Source: JBBRWV01 sp038248985
GTDB lineage: Bacteria > Planctomycetota > Phycisphaerae > WQYP01
DNA length: 20,039 nt
Assembly (NCBI GenBank): GCA_038248985.1
Contig: JBBRWV010000069.1
Span: forward strand, 1-20,039
Direction of reading: 5' to 3'
The notes under the pieces are model-generated. The model ran no database searches and was not told where the DNA came from. It was given only the letters and a program-made list of their open reading frames with translations. The position numbers and the translations under genes are program-made. Positions 1-7,338 of the stretch are shown here, piece by piece (position 1 is the stretch's first letter; every line of letters begins with the position of its first letter).

Positions 1-55
1 CACCCAGACGCGTCGCTTCCGAGATACGGGCGGCCTCCCTGCCGAGCCTTAACAT

Positions 56-117
56 CGTAGCCTCCTTGCCACGTTGGACTTATGACAACACCATCATGGC
101 AGGAGGCTGCGTTTTTT
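56..117 (+). terminator. Rho-independent terminator of an upstream gene
   Basis: Bases 56-70 pair with 98-111 (CGTAGCCTCC..TGCC against GGCAGGAGGCTGCG, with one bulged base). An inner GTTG/CAAC stem lies at 73-76/86-89, and six T follow at 112-117. This is a classic intrinsic terminator read on the + strand. It presumably ends a gene lying left of the window and isolates the SGNH hydrolase gene that follows. Confidence 0.8.
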
Positions 118-207
118 CCAAAACTCGTTGAACGGTATTGCCGCTAGCAGCCCGGAAGTACCTGAGTCATAATGATGCGATCATAAGTTCAAACCCACGG
201 AGATCCC

Positions 208-936
208 ATGAAGCTTTTCCTCACCTTCGCAATCGTCCTGATGCTGGTCACCCTCTGCTTCGCCGAAGGCGGAATCTTCGGCGAAAAAGCCGATGTCCCG
301 CTCCCCTGCGGCGGCAAAACACCTTTCCAATGGTGGCTCGATCGCCATGCCGCCTTCATCACCGAAGCCAAAAAAGGCGAAGCGCAAATCTGCTTCTTCG
401 GCGATTCCCTGACCGATTTTTGGGCCAAGGAAGGAAATGCCGTCTGGGAAAAAGAATATGTCCCCCAGAAAGCCGCCAACTTCGGCATCGGCGGCGACCA
501 AACCCAGTACGTGCTCTATCGCATGACCAATGGCGAACTCGAGGGTATGAAAGCCAAGGTGATTGTTATTCAGATTGGCACCAACAACATCGTCAAAAGC
601 TACACGCCCGAGGAAACCGCCGTCGGCATCAAAGCCATCGTCGACCTGGTCCGCGCCAAACTGCCGGAATCCAAAGTGCTGGTGATGGCACTGCTTCCCC
701 AGGGTGCCACGTCCAAAGACCCCTCGCGCGTCAAGTTGGATCAGGTCAGCGAGCTGATTTCCAAACTCGATGACGGGAAGATGGTGAAGTATCTGAATAT
801 CAATTCCAAGTTTGTGGACGCCGAGGGGAATCTGCTCAAGGAAATGAAAACCGAAGACCGCGCGCATCTGAGCGAAAAAGGCTATCAAGCCTGGGCCGAC
901 GGTATGCGTGAAACCCTCGCCGAACTTATGAAGTAA
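208..936 (+). CDS. Secreted SGNH/GDSL hydrolase, PAF-acetylhydrolase-like
   Basis: A 242-residue protein with an N-terminal signal peptide (hydrophobic residues 3-19, likely cleaved after the Ala at about 19). The SGNH blocks are all visible: block I GDSLTD with the nucleophile Ser67, block II GIGGDQT at 93-99 (oxyanion Gly), block III GTNN at 124-127 (oxyanion Asn), and block V with the Asp217-x-x-His220 pair. The spacing and the GIGGDQT/GTNN signature resemble the platelet-activating-factor acetylhydrolase beta/gamma-like branch, common as secreted esterases in Planctomycetota and Verrucomicrobiota. It likely hydrolyses an ester or acetyl group outside the cytoplasm; the substrate cannot be read from sequence. 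A GGAG ribosome site lies just upstream of the ATG at 208. It stands alone, with no close partner gene. Confidence 0.93.
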   Translation: MKLFLTFAIVLMLVTLCFAEGGIFGEKADVPLPCGGKTPFQWWLDRHAAFITEAKKGEAQICFFGDSLTDFWAKEGNAVWEKEYVPQKAANFGIGGDQTQYVLYRMTNGELEGMKAKVIVIQIGTNNIVKSYTPEETAVGIKAIVDLVRAKLPESKVLVMALLPQGATSKDPSRVKLDQVSELISKLDDGKMVKYLNINSKFVDAEGNLLKEMKTEDRAHLSEKGYQAWADGMRETLAELMK

Positions 937-1379
937 TTGCGACAATTCGGGTGAAAAGACTGCGCGAGGTCGCGTCACAGGAGGTCTTTGCCGACCGTGG
1001 ATAGCTCACGCCAGGCCTCCAGATGCACGCAACTCTGCTCAACAGCCGATAATGTATGTGTTTTCGGTAATTTCGGCCCCCTCAACCGTCGAATACCTGT
1101 TTACCTATCGCACAATACGCAATTCTACCTATAGCCGGGCTTCCCACGTCAGACTAACGTATCAGTCGGCATATCTCGGTATTCCGGTCAAATAAACGAC
1201 CCCAAGGCGTCTGACCAAACCGGAGCCCACTTTAGGGTGAAATCAGACCACGCGAGAACGACTACGTTCTTTTGTAAACACCGCGATAGCGCGTCAAGAA
1301 CCGCGGATGGGACGATTGTGAGAGATCGTCCCATCATCCCGCCTGCGAGGGGCCGTTTCTTCCTTGACGAGGACTCACC
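937..1379. other. Intergenic stretch without a gene
   Basis: About 440 bases lie between the SGNH hydrolase and the next small gene. No frame on either strand has coding character that I trust; a long minus-strand open frame here is the shadow of the gene at 1380. The only clear structure is the hairpin at 1306-1335. No convincing sigma-70 promoter was found by eye. Confidence 0.6.
1306..1335. promoter_or_regulatory. Perfect 11-bp inverted repeat in the 5' region of the next gene
   Basis: GATGGGACGAT (1306-1316) and ATCGTCCCATC (1325-1335) are perfect inverted copies around an 8-base loop, ending 44 bases before the ATG at 1380. No T-run follows, so a terminator is unlikely. It could be a leader hairpin, an operator, or one copy of a dispersed palindrome. 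The structure is seen directly; its role is unknown. Confidence 0.5.
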
Positions 1380-1727
1380 ATGCGTGAATACAAAAAACTC
1401 TTTCGCGTCGCCACCGTCATGACCACCGGCCGCAACGATGATTCGTCGCTCTACATCCTGGTGCCGCAAGATGGCGCCTGCTGGCAAATCGTCGGCGGCG
1501 GTCCCGGCCATGTGCCGTTGCATCCGAAACAGGATCTCGAAGTACCGCTCCAATTGATCACCTACCCCGACGGTGATAAAGAACTCGTGCCCTGCTGGGA
1601 AAAAGTAGGCGGCAGGGAGCCCGTTCGGTTCGACCTCCCGCAACCCTACGAAACTGTGGCCGAGGTCTGGGGGCCGCAGATCGCCGAGCGATTTTTCTCG
1701 CCCACCCAACCCACTTCCGAACGCTGA
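1380..1727 (+). CDS. Small hypothetical protein
   Basis: A 115-residue protein that I do not recognise. It is soluble, with no signal peptide or membrane segment. It opens MREYKKLFRVA and has a beta-rich look, with short strands such as SSLYILVPQ and PLQLITYP, ending in a polar tail. A GAGGA ribosome site lies about six bases before the ATG, and the codons show the high third-position GC expected here, which favours this frame over the longer antisense frame. It stands alone between the SGNH hydrolase and the convergent minus-strand operon. No function is proposed. Confidence 0.6.
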   Translation: MREYKKLFRVATVMTTGRNDDSSLYILVPQDGACWQIVGGGPGHVPLHPKQDLEVPLQLITYPDGDKELVPCWEKVGGREPVRFDLPQPYETVAEVWGPQIAERFFSPTQPTSER

Positions 1728-1840
1728 GCCACACGCCCGGGGCAACATCTGCAATACCAACCCAGTCACTTCGCCTCGTTGAGGCCGATCAGAAACAACA
1801 CAAAATCGCCTGCACCCGCTCGCCCCTCCTCGATCCGCGA

Positions 1841-2686
1841 TCAGTTCACCGCATTTTCATCACGCTTCCCCGCCCGCCCCTCCAAAACACCTTCGATCCG
1901 GTGCAGCGACCGGCGAATTCCCATCATCGTCAGGAACAGCCCCAGCAGCAGTCCAAATCCTAGCGCCACGCTCACCGCAACCAATACGGCACCCCACCGC
2001 ATCCCCGGCTGATCCAGCGCCAGCCCATCGAGCGTCTTCGTCAATCCGCCAATCGCGCTGGCGCTCCTCTCAATTGCCTCTGTGCTCTGCCGCACAGCAT
2101 GATCATTCTCCGCAATGGCCGCCGTACTTTTGGCCACCACCCCGGCATTCCGCTCGATGCTGTCCGTGCTCGCCCCGATGGCGTTGACGTTCTTCCCAAC
2201 TTCCTCCGTGCTCGCCGTGATAGCCTTGAGATTCTGCGCGATCGTTTCCGAACTGGCGCTGGCCAGCCGCGTGTTCTCCACGATCGCCTCCGAGCTCTTT
2301 CCCACCGTGTCTACGTTCTTCCGGATCGCCGCAGCGCTCTCCTCCACGGCTTTGGCGTTGTCGGCCACTGCCTGCGTGCTCTCCCTCACCCTCGCTGAAT
2401 TACTATCAATTGCCGCACTGGCAGACTTCAGCCCCTCCACATTTTCCGTGATGGCACTGGTCGTCTTCACCACCGCTTGCTCATTGTCGCCGATCGCCTT
2501 CGTGGCCGACTCCACCGCCCCCTGGTTAGCGCGAATCGCCTCAGTGCTGCCCGCCACCGCCTGCTGGTTCTCCACGATCAGCTTATTCATTGCCGACAGA
2601 TCGACGCACCCCACCAGCAGCGCCGGCAAGATCGCCCCGGCCATCAGCCGCATCGCCAGACATCCGCAAGTCAGGACGTGTGCCAC
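1841..2686 (-). CDS. Membrane/lipoprotein built of 13 tandem 14-residue coiled-coil repeats
   Basis: A 281-residue protein, assuming a GTG start at 2686. That start follows a GAGG site overlapping the stop of the upstream SDR gene; ATG at 2653 (MRLMAGAI) is the alternative. The N-terminus is a hydrophobic export segment ending in a lipobox-like LLVGC (Cys27). Residues 33-214 are thirteen uninterrupted 14-residue units with consensus S/T-x-x-A-I-x-x-N-x-x-A-V-x-x, which is two heptads per unit with Ile/Val in one core position and Ser/Asn in the other. A transmembrane helix follows at about 231-257, then a basic tail (RRSLHRI). It is probably an elongated helical spacer or oligomer in the cell envelope. 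The spacing resembles methyl-accepting or phage-fibre coiled coils, but there is no signalling domain. It is the last gene of the minus-strand operon. Confidence 0.82.
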   Translation of the reverse strand: MAHVLTCGCLAMRLMAGAILPALLVGCVDLSAMNKLIVENQQAVAGSTEAIRANQGAVESATKAIGDNEQAVVKTTSAITENVEGLKSASAAIDSNSARVRESTQAVADNAKAVEESAAAIRKNVDTVGKSSEAIVENTRLASASSETIAQNLKAITASTEEVGKNVNAIGASTDSIERNAGVVAKSTAAIAENDHAVRQSTEAIERSASAIGGLTKTLDGLALDQPGMRWGAVLVAVSVALGFGLLLGLFLTMMGIRRSLHRIEGVLEGRAGKRDENAVN

Positions 2687-2693
2687 AAATACC

Positions 2694-3821
2694 TCATCGA
2701 TCCCCGGGACAGCAAAACCGAATGACCCGCCCCAGCGTCTCACGCCAATCATACTGCGGCAGCGGCCCACCCCAAAGCGTCTCCGCCTGCGCGGTCGCAT
2801 AAGTCTTCGGAAAAAGCAGGTCCGGCAAAAATCGATTCACCGATCGCAACGCCTGCGCCGGTGCCGGGTGCCCCGACGCAACAACCGCCGCAATAAAGCG
2901 ATCAAACTCCTGCTGCTCCACCATCCGTGGACGCACAATCCCCTTGCGCCGCCATGCCGGCCGATCCGCAAAATGCTGGTAAACAAAATCGATCAATTCC
3001 GCCATCCGCGGCGCCTGCTCCCCCGCCGCAATGTGCCAGATCGGTGCCCCACCACCCGCACCCATTTTCCAATCCCCATTCACCGCCCGCGCCAAACATT
3101 GCGCCGCCACTTCCGTCGCGATTACATCGCCCGTCGCCTCCGGCAACCCCGGCACCATCGGCACCAGCCCCCGCGCAAACCACTTGATCAAACCATGCAC
3201 CGCCCCCAACCGATGCACGCCCCCCGTCGCATGCGAACCCAACACCATGCTGATTCGCGCCACCCCCACCGGCATCCCACTGGCAATCGCCACCTGCTCC
3301 GCGTCCCACTTCGTGCGCTGGTAATGCGTGACAAAATCCGGTGCCTCCGCCGTCGCTGTCTCCTCGATACGCCCCGTACGCGAACCCGATACAAACACGC
3401 TGCTCACCAACAAAAACCGCCGCAGATGCCGGCGCCTCCCCGACCACTCCAACACCCGCCGCGTCCCCTCCACGTTCACCGCGTGCAACCGTTCGGGCGG
3501 TGCCGAAAAACTGGTATCCGCCGCCGCATGAATCACCACATCGGTCTCCCGCTGCAGCGCCTCGGCGGAACTTTCCAGCCCCAAATTGTCCAGACAAATA
3601 TCACCACCCACCGGGTAAAGCCGCTTCAGATTCCCCTGCTCCTCCACCGCCAACAGCGACTTCACCGCCTCGCGCCAACGCCCAAACCGCTCCTCCAACT
3701 CCCCGGCCGGACTACGCATCAATACCGCAATCTGTTCCGCGGCCGAAGTCCGCACCAACTCCGCCGCCAGCGCCGGGCCCAGCGCTCCCGTCGCGCCCGT
3801 CAGCAAAATCTGCCTGTGCAT
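2694..3821 (-). CDS. Extended SDR, thioester-reductase-like (NAD-binding_4 type)
   Basis: A 375-residue NAD(P)-dependent enzyme of the extended short-chain dehydrogenase fold. TGATGALG at 8-15 is the Rossmann nucleotide loop, GD at 73-74 the adenine contact, HAAADTSF at 98-105 and NVEGT at 116-120 are typical of the family, VSS at 139-141 carries the catalytic Ser, and Tyr167-x3-Lys171 is the active pair. The pattern matches the thioester-reductase/male-sterility branch that reduces acyl-thioesters or modifies lipid-linked substrates. No carrier domain is fused. ATG at 3821 is preferred over TTG at 3827 because the GGAAGGA site is properly spaced only for the ATG. The stop at 2694 overlaps the ribosome site of the next gene, and only 22 bases separate it from the acyltransferase upstream. 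Confidence 0.85.
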   Translation of the reverse strand: MHRQILLTGATGALGPALAAELVRTSAAEQIAVLMRSPAGELEERFGRWREAVKSLLAVEEQGNLKRLYPVGGDICLDNLGLESSAEALQRETDVVIHAAADTSFSAPPERLHAVNVEGTRRVLEWSGRRRHLRRFLLVSSVFVSGSRTGRIEETATAEAPDFVTHYQRTKWDAEQVAIASGMPVGVARISMVLGSHATGGVHRLGAVHGLIKWFARGLVPMVPGLPEATGDVIATEVAAQCLARAVNGDWKMGAGGGAPIWHIAAGEQAPRMAELIDFVYQHFADRPAWRRKGIVRPRMVEQQEFDRFIAAVVASGHPAPAQALRSVNRFLPDLLFPKTYATAQAETLWGGPLPQYDWRETLGRVIRFCCPGDR

Positions 3822-3843
3822 GTTCAATTTCCTTCCGGATGAA

Positions 3844-5121
3844 TCATCCCATGTTGGCCCGCGCTGTCAATTCTTCAATGAACGTCCGCGCCAACTCCGC
3901 CCCGCGCACCGCATCCACCAGCGACGCCCGACGCGTCAGCACAAAACTCAAACGCCGCCCCATCGTCGTCGCTGCAATCACCACCGGCACCATCGGCCCC
4001 GTCGGCGCCACCCGCAGGTAATCCAACAACGGCGATGGATGATATTTCGCCGGCCATGACCGATTCATGTTCACGTTCGACACTCCGCCCGACAGAGGCA
4101 TATAGCTCCGATAGAATGCCGCCAACCGCTCCGGCGACAACAGCCTCCCTTGCGCATAGCCCGCCGCCATCCGCAACATGCTGACCGCCGCAGCCCGCCG
4201 CGCCTTCTGTTCCGCATTCTGCGCCGCCACGCTCGCCAGCAGACCCTCCGGATCCTTCAGCAACTCCCCCCCAATCACCACCGCCGTGAATCCTAGAAAC
4301 AAACTGAACGTGTTCTCCAGGTTCTCCGAAGACAGCGCCCGCAAATCGACAATCGATCCCAGCGCCAGATCGCTCTTGCACTGCCGCGGCGCCGCCCCAT
4401 GCGCATCACACGCCCGCGCCAAAGCTGCCAAAAACAAATCGTGCAGCGTCACCTGCCGTCGCCGCGCCACCTCCAGCAACGCCTCCACCATACCGTCCGG
4501 CAACCGATGCAACGAACACTCCACCCGCTGCTCGTTGTTCACGTCCTCTATCCGCCGCACGCGCGAAAATTGGCGTGTCGAACGCACAACCGACAACGCG
4601 CCCTTCGCCCAACTCCACCCGCTGCGCCCCGGTCCAAAATACCGCCACAGCCCGCCCGTCGGCACATGCAACGGCTCACCCCTCACCGCCCCCGGGTCGC
4701 ACAACCGGCAAAACCACTCCCGCAAAAGCCTCCGCAACGAAATGCTGTCCGCCACCCAATGCCGATACATCAACCCCATGTGATACGCACCCGCCCCCGG
4801 CAGCACGAACGGCCGAAACGGTATCACCGCCCCCTTGTCGCCAAACGGTCGGTTCATCTCCTGCGTGATAAATCCCTCCAGCCCCAACTGCGCGTCCACC
4901 ACCGCAACTTCCTGTCGCGGCGCCGTTTCGTAACAAAACTTTCTCCCCACCACGCGCGCACTCCCCAGCCCCGATGCCAAAAGCACTTCGTTCCATGCCG
5001 CGGCGATCTTCCCAACATCTGCCTCACCCGCCACCTGCAGTACCTGCGCAGCGTTATAAGGATGCGCCTCCTCCCACACCCGGATGCACCGCTGGAAAAT
5101 ATTCAGCGGCTTCATCACCAT
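3844..5121 (-). CDS. Condensation-domain-like acyltransferase
   Basis: A 425-residue soluble protein of the condensation/alcohol-acyltransferase (CAT-like) superfamily. The diagnostic HxxxDxxS motif is at His121-Asp125 (HWVADS), in the expected first third. Length and a later Asn-rich segment (NVNMNR) fit a stand-alone two-lobed acyltransferase. Such enzymes transfer acyl groups from CoA or a carrier to an alcohol or amine; neither substrate is identifiable. ATG at 5121 has a GAGGA site seven to eight bases upstream; ATG at 5115 is the alternative and forms a TGATG overlap with the preceding methyltransferase stop, showing translational coupling. No adenylation or carrier domain is nearby, so a classical NRPS is unlikely. 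Confidence 0.82.
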   Translation of the reverse strand: MVMKPLNIFQRCIRVWEEAHPYNAAQVLQVAGEADVGKIAAAWNEVLLASGLGSARVVGRKFCYETAPRQEVAVVDAQLGLEGFITQEMNRPFGDKGAVIPFRPFVLPGAGAYHMGLMYRHWVADSISLRRLLREWFCRLCDPGAVRGEPLHVPTGGLWRYFGPGRSGWSWAKGALSVVRSTRQFSRVRRIEDVNNEQRVECSLHRLPDGMVEALLEVARRRQVTLHDLFLAALARACDAHGAAPRQCKSDLALGSIVDLRALSSENLENTFSLFLGFTAVVIGGELLKDPEGLLASVAAQNAEQKARRAAAVSMLRMAAGYAQGRLLSPERLAAFYRSYMPLSGGVSNVNMNRSWPAKYHPSPLLDYLRVAPTGPMVPVVIAATTMGRRLSFVLTRRASLVDAVRGAELARTFIEELTARANMG

Positions 5122-5747
5122 CGCCCAATCCTCGGCACAAACCGCCCCACCTTCCGTATGTAATCTGCATACGCCGCCCCATGCAGCAACACCAGATACC
5201 GCTCCTCCCGCCGCACCTCCCACTGCATCAGCAACAAATGCAACCCCGCCACCACCACCATCACCGGACTCGGCAACGTACCGAGCGAGGCCAACATCAA
5301 CACCTGCGACAACCCATAAATCGGATGCCGCACGTACGCGTAAGGCCCATTGAAAACCAGCGTCGTCCGTTCATTCGGATCAATCCCCATCCTCCACGAT
5401 GTCCCCATCTTGACCCAGCAAACCCACGTCAACGCAAACGCCACCACCGCCACCCCCACCGCCACCCACCCGACAACCTCACTCCCCGCAAACGTCATCG
5501 GCAACAGCACCTGCGGCAGTCCACCCACCAACGGCGTCACCAATGGCAGAAAGATCCACAACAACACCACCGGTATCCACACAAACCGCAACAACCGCCC
5601 CAACCTCTCCGGTGGCACAAAATTCGCCGCCCGCCCCACCGCGCGCTTCGTCCGCGCTACCATCTGTAGCACGCGCAGCCAGTAAATGCCCACGATCAAC
5701 CCCAGGATCACCGCTGGCCATGAAGTAGGCGTTGTCAAAATCTCCAT
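5115..5747 (-). CDS. Isoprenylcysteine carboxyl methyltransferase-like membrane protein
   Basis: A 210-residue polytopic protein with hydrophobic helices at about 11-30, 53-75, 92-112 and 145-175. The C-terminal half has the ICMT/PEMT-type SAM-binding signature: GPYAYVRHPIY at 134-144 and, after the last helix, an Glu-Glu-Arg (181-183) with paired tyrosines 193/196. Family members methylate carboxyl groups or lipid headgroups at the membrane using S-adenosylmethionine; bacterial homologues are mostly uncharacterised. The ATG at 5747 has a GAGGTG site that itself overlaps the end of the hydrolase gene upstream, and its own stop overlaps the acyltransferase start, so it sits firmly inside the operon. 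Confidence 0.87.
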   Translation of the reverse strand: MEILTTPTSWPAVILGLIVGIYWLRVLQMVARTKRAVGRAANFVPPERLGRLLRFVWIPVVLLWIFLPLVTPLVGGLPQVLLPMTFAGSEVVGWVAVGVAVVAFALTWVCWVKMGTSWRMGIDPNERTTLVFNGPYAYVRHPIYGLSQVLMLASLGTLPSPVMVVVAGLHLLLMQWEVRREERYLVLLHGAAYADYIRKVGRFVPRIGRW

Positions 5748-5753
5748 GTCAAT

Positions 5754-6521
5754 TCACCTCGCCGCAGCCGGCACCGTCGCGGGTGCCGTCCCCGGCACTG
5801 GCACCGGCACCTGCGCTGGAGTCTGTGCCTGCCACTTCGATCGCTCCGGACACGCTGCCAGCACCTGCTCAATGATCCGTTTCTGCAACTTCGGTGCCTT
5901 GTCCATCACCGCGTGCGTCGTCAAAAAATCTTTCAGCTCCGGTGCGTCCTTGCTTAGATGAATGTTATGAAGCTTCCCCGTCGATCCCGCTTCCTGCACC
6001 AGCGGTATCCCCCGCAAAAGATTCGTCCCCGGAAAAAAACCCGGCATCCAATAGTTGTAGCAAACATCCACGTTCTTCGGCACCGTCGTCTCATCCACGC
6101 TGTCCAGCGCCACGATCAAATCCACCTTCACCCCCACCTTCTGCAACTCCCGGGCAATGATCAGTGACGCGTCCACACCGCGCGAATGCCCGACAAAACA
6201 TATCGGCTCCGGATTCTCCACACCCTTGTACCGCTCCACCATTGTCTTGCCGAGCTCCGGATGTTGCTCCGGCTGATAAACGTAAGCCGTGACCCCCTGC
6301 TCATTGAGCTGCCGCGCCATCTCATCAATCCCCGACGAAAAAATCCCCATCCACCCCCGAATCAAATACACCGTCCCCACCCGGGCCCGCCCCTCCGTCC
6401 GCAGCTGCACCCATTCCATCCGCCCCGGCGTGTTCACCCCACAGCCCCCCAGCCCGCAACATCCCACCAACAGCAATACAAAAATAACCCCCCGCCATTT
6501 CGCTTCGCGCAACCACAACAT
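5754..6521 (-). CDS. Alpha/beta-hydrolase-like lipoprotein
   Basis: A 255-residue exported protein. The N-terminus (basic residues, then a hydrophobic run) contains two lipobox candidates, LLVGC at Cys21 and LGGC at Cys27. The hydrolase core shows VYLIRGWMG near 51-59, the nucleophile elbow GHSRG with Ser113, and an Asp140 after a beta strand (VALDSVD). The histidine may be His203 (or His188). The C-terminal tail is Pro/Ala/Val-rich and probably disordered. The ATG at 6521 is chosen for its strong GGAGGA site six bases away; an open extension upstream has none. It is the first gene of the five-gene operon. Likely an esterase or acyl hydrolase on the periplasmic face. Confidence 0.85.
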   Translation of the reverse strand: MLWLREAKWRGVIFVLLLVGCCGLGGCGVNTPGRMEWVQLRTEGRARVGTVYLIRGWMGIFSSGIDEMARQLNEQGVTAYVYQPEQHPELGKTMVERYKGVENPEPICFVGHSRGVDASLIIARELQKVGVKVDLIVALDSVDETTVPKNVDVCYNYWMPGFFPGTNLLRGIPLVQEAGSTGKLHNIHLSKDAPELKDFLTTHAVMDKAPKLQKRIIEQVLAACPERSKWQAQTPAQVPVPVPGTAPATVPAAAR

Positions 6522-6597
6522 GTCTGTCCTCCCAACAGCGTCCGTAACCCGTCTGCCACTTCGATAGCCCACGGCCACGACTGGGTGTGAGAATACC

Positions 6598-6628
6598 ATA
6601 ACTCACCCCTGACTCCAGCCTGTGTCAA
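6598..6628 (-). promoter_or_regulatory. Weak candidate promoter for the minus-strand operon
   Basis: On the minus strand a perfect TTGACA lies at 6628-6623. The best -10 partner is a poor AGTTAT (6603-6598) at 19 bases. The element sits about 80-100 bases before the operon's first ATG. The -35 is convincing and the -10 is not. Confidence 0.25.
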
Positions 6629-6898
6629 CGGCAAATAGTTCTGATCGAAGCCCTGTACCGCGGCACCGATCATGAGCAATCCGGTATCGACTATTACTGG
6701 ATCAATCCCACCGGCACAAAAGTCTTCACGCACACCTTCAAAACCATGCCCGGCACCGTCGTGACGACCGTCGAGATCAGCCGTTTCCAGTGGCGAAACC
6801 AAAAAAAGGCCGCCGTCGAACCCGCACGCCCCGACCACCCACATCGATTTGCCCACGACATGGCCCGCGTTCTGAAGGAGTATTTTCAGCGTTCATAA
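6602..6898 (+). pseudogene. C-terminal gene fragment without a start codon
   Basis: A frame from 6602 to the TAA at 6896-6898 is open for 98 codons with strongly coding-like composition, for example LIEALYRGTDHEQ, then IDYYWINPTG and a basic C-terminus ending LKEYFQRS. There is no ATG, GTG or TTG before codon 49 and a stop lies immediately upstream at 6599. It therefore looks like the 3' end of a gene whose 5' part was lost where the minus-strand operon's upstream region begins. I do not recognise the family. An initiating ATG at about 6746 would give only about 50 residues. Confidence 0.5.
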
Positions 6899-6929
6899 GA
6901 ACAGTGACAATGCCGCCCCCTTTTTCCGC

Positions 6930-6974
6930 AAAAAAACGAGGAAACCCCTGAACGCCCTGAATTTTCAGGGGTTT
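6930..6974 (-). terminator. Terminator of tRNA-Ser
   Basis: AAACCCCTGA (6942-6951) and TCAGGGGTTT (6965-6974) form a perfect 10-bp stem. On the minus strand it is followed by TTT within the stem end and a run of seven T (A-run at 6930-6936). It lies directly downstream of the tRNA. It may also stop + strand transcription from the fragment ending at 6898. Confidence 0.8.
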
Positions 6975-6977
6975 TAA

Positions 6978-7064
6978 CGGAGGCGGTAGGATTCGAACCC
7001 ACGGTGGACTTTCGCCCACGCCGGTTTTCAAAACCGGTGCATTCAACCGCTCTGCCACGCCTCC
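6978..7064 (-). tRNA. tRNA-Ser (anticodon UGA)
   Basis: The minus strand begins GGAGGCGTGGCAGAGCGGTT and folds as a type II (long variable arm) tRNA. The acceptor stem GGAGGCG pairs with CGCCTCC, the anticodon stem CCGGT/ACCGG closes the loop TTTGAAA with anticodon TGA, the variable arm is a GTGGGCGAAAGTCCAC-like hairpin, and the T arm has GGTTCGAATCC. The discriminator is G. CCA is not encoded and must be added by nucleotidyltransferase. It decodes UCA and related Ser codons. Confidence 0.95.
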
Positions 7065-7078
7065 TAGCGGAAGGGCGC

Positions 7079-7107
7079 ATTATAAATCACCGCGGTTCCC
7101 GCGTAAA
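7079..7107 (-). promoter_or_regulatory. Sigma-70 promoter of tRNA-Ser
   Basis: On the minus strand a perfect TATAAT -10 (7084-7079) is preceded after exactly 17 bases by TTTACG (7107-7102), four of six matches to the -35. Predicted initiation is a few bases before the mature tRNA 5' end at 7064. Confidence 0.75.
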
Positions 7108-7270
7108 CCCGCGAAAAACACGGGGTTTTGCCAGTGTTGGTGCTTGGTCCCCAAAACACAACTTTGTCCGCCCGAAGCCGCCCGATTCCGTGTTTGGCCG
7201 CCGCTACCGGCCAAGGGCGCGGCCAAGACAAATGGCCGCGCCCAAAGTCAAATTACACGTTGTCCGATGA

Positions 7271-7338
7271 GATTGCCTTCGCCGTTCGCCCTTCCGAAGC
7301 CTCGCACGCCGCAGCGGGCACGGGCAACCGCGGCAATC
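7271..7338. repeat. GC-rich imperfect palindromic element at the edge of the RHS remnant
   Basis: GATTGCC (7271-7277) and GGCAATC (7332-7338) bracket a 68-base, very GC-rich block with further partial inverted matches inside (CGCCC against GGGC). It adjoins the point where RHS-like coding ends. It resembles the dispersed palindromic elements common in such genomes; I cannot confirm other copies. Confidence 0.35.

Noticed and set aside
1188..1769. A 193-codon minus-strand frame over the small gene at 1380
   Set aside because: The + strand frame has a ribosome site and better codon bias; the minus frame lacks both.
2115..3842. A 575-codon + strand open frame
   Set aside because: It is antisense to the repeat lipoprotein and the SDR gene, Arg/Pro/His-rich with no domain, and arises from the high GC of the real genes.
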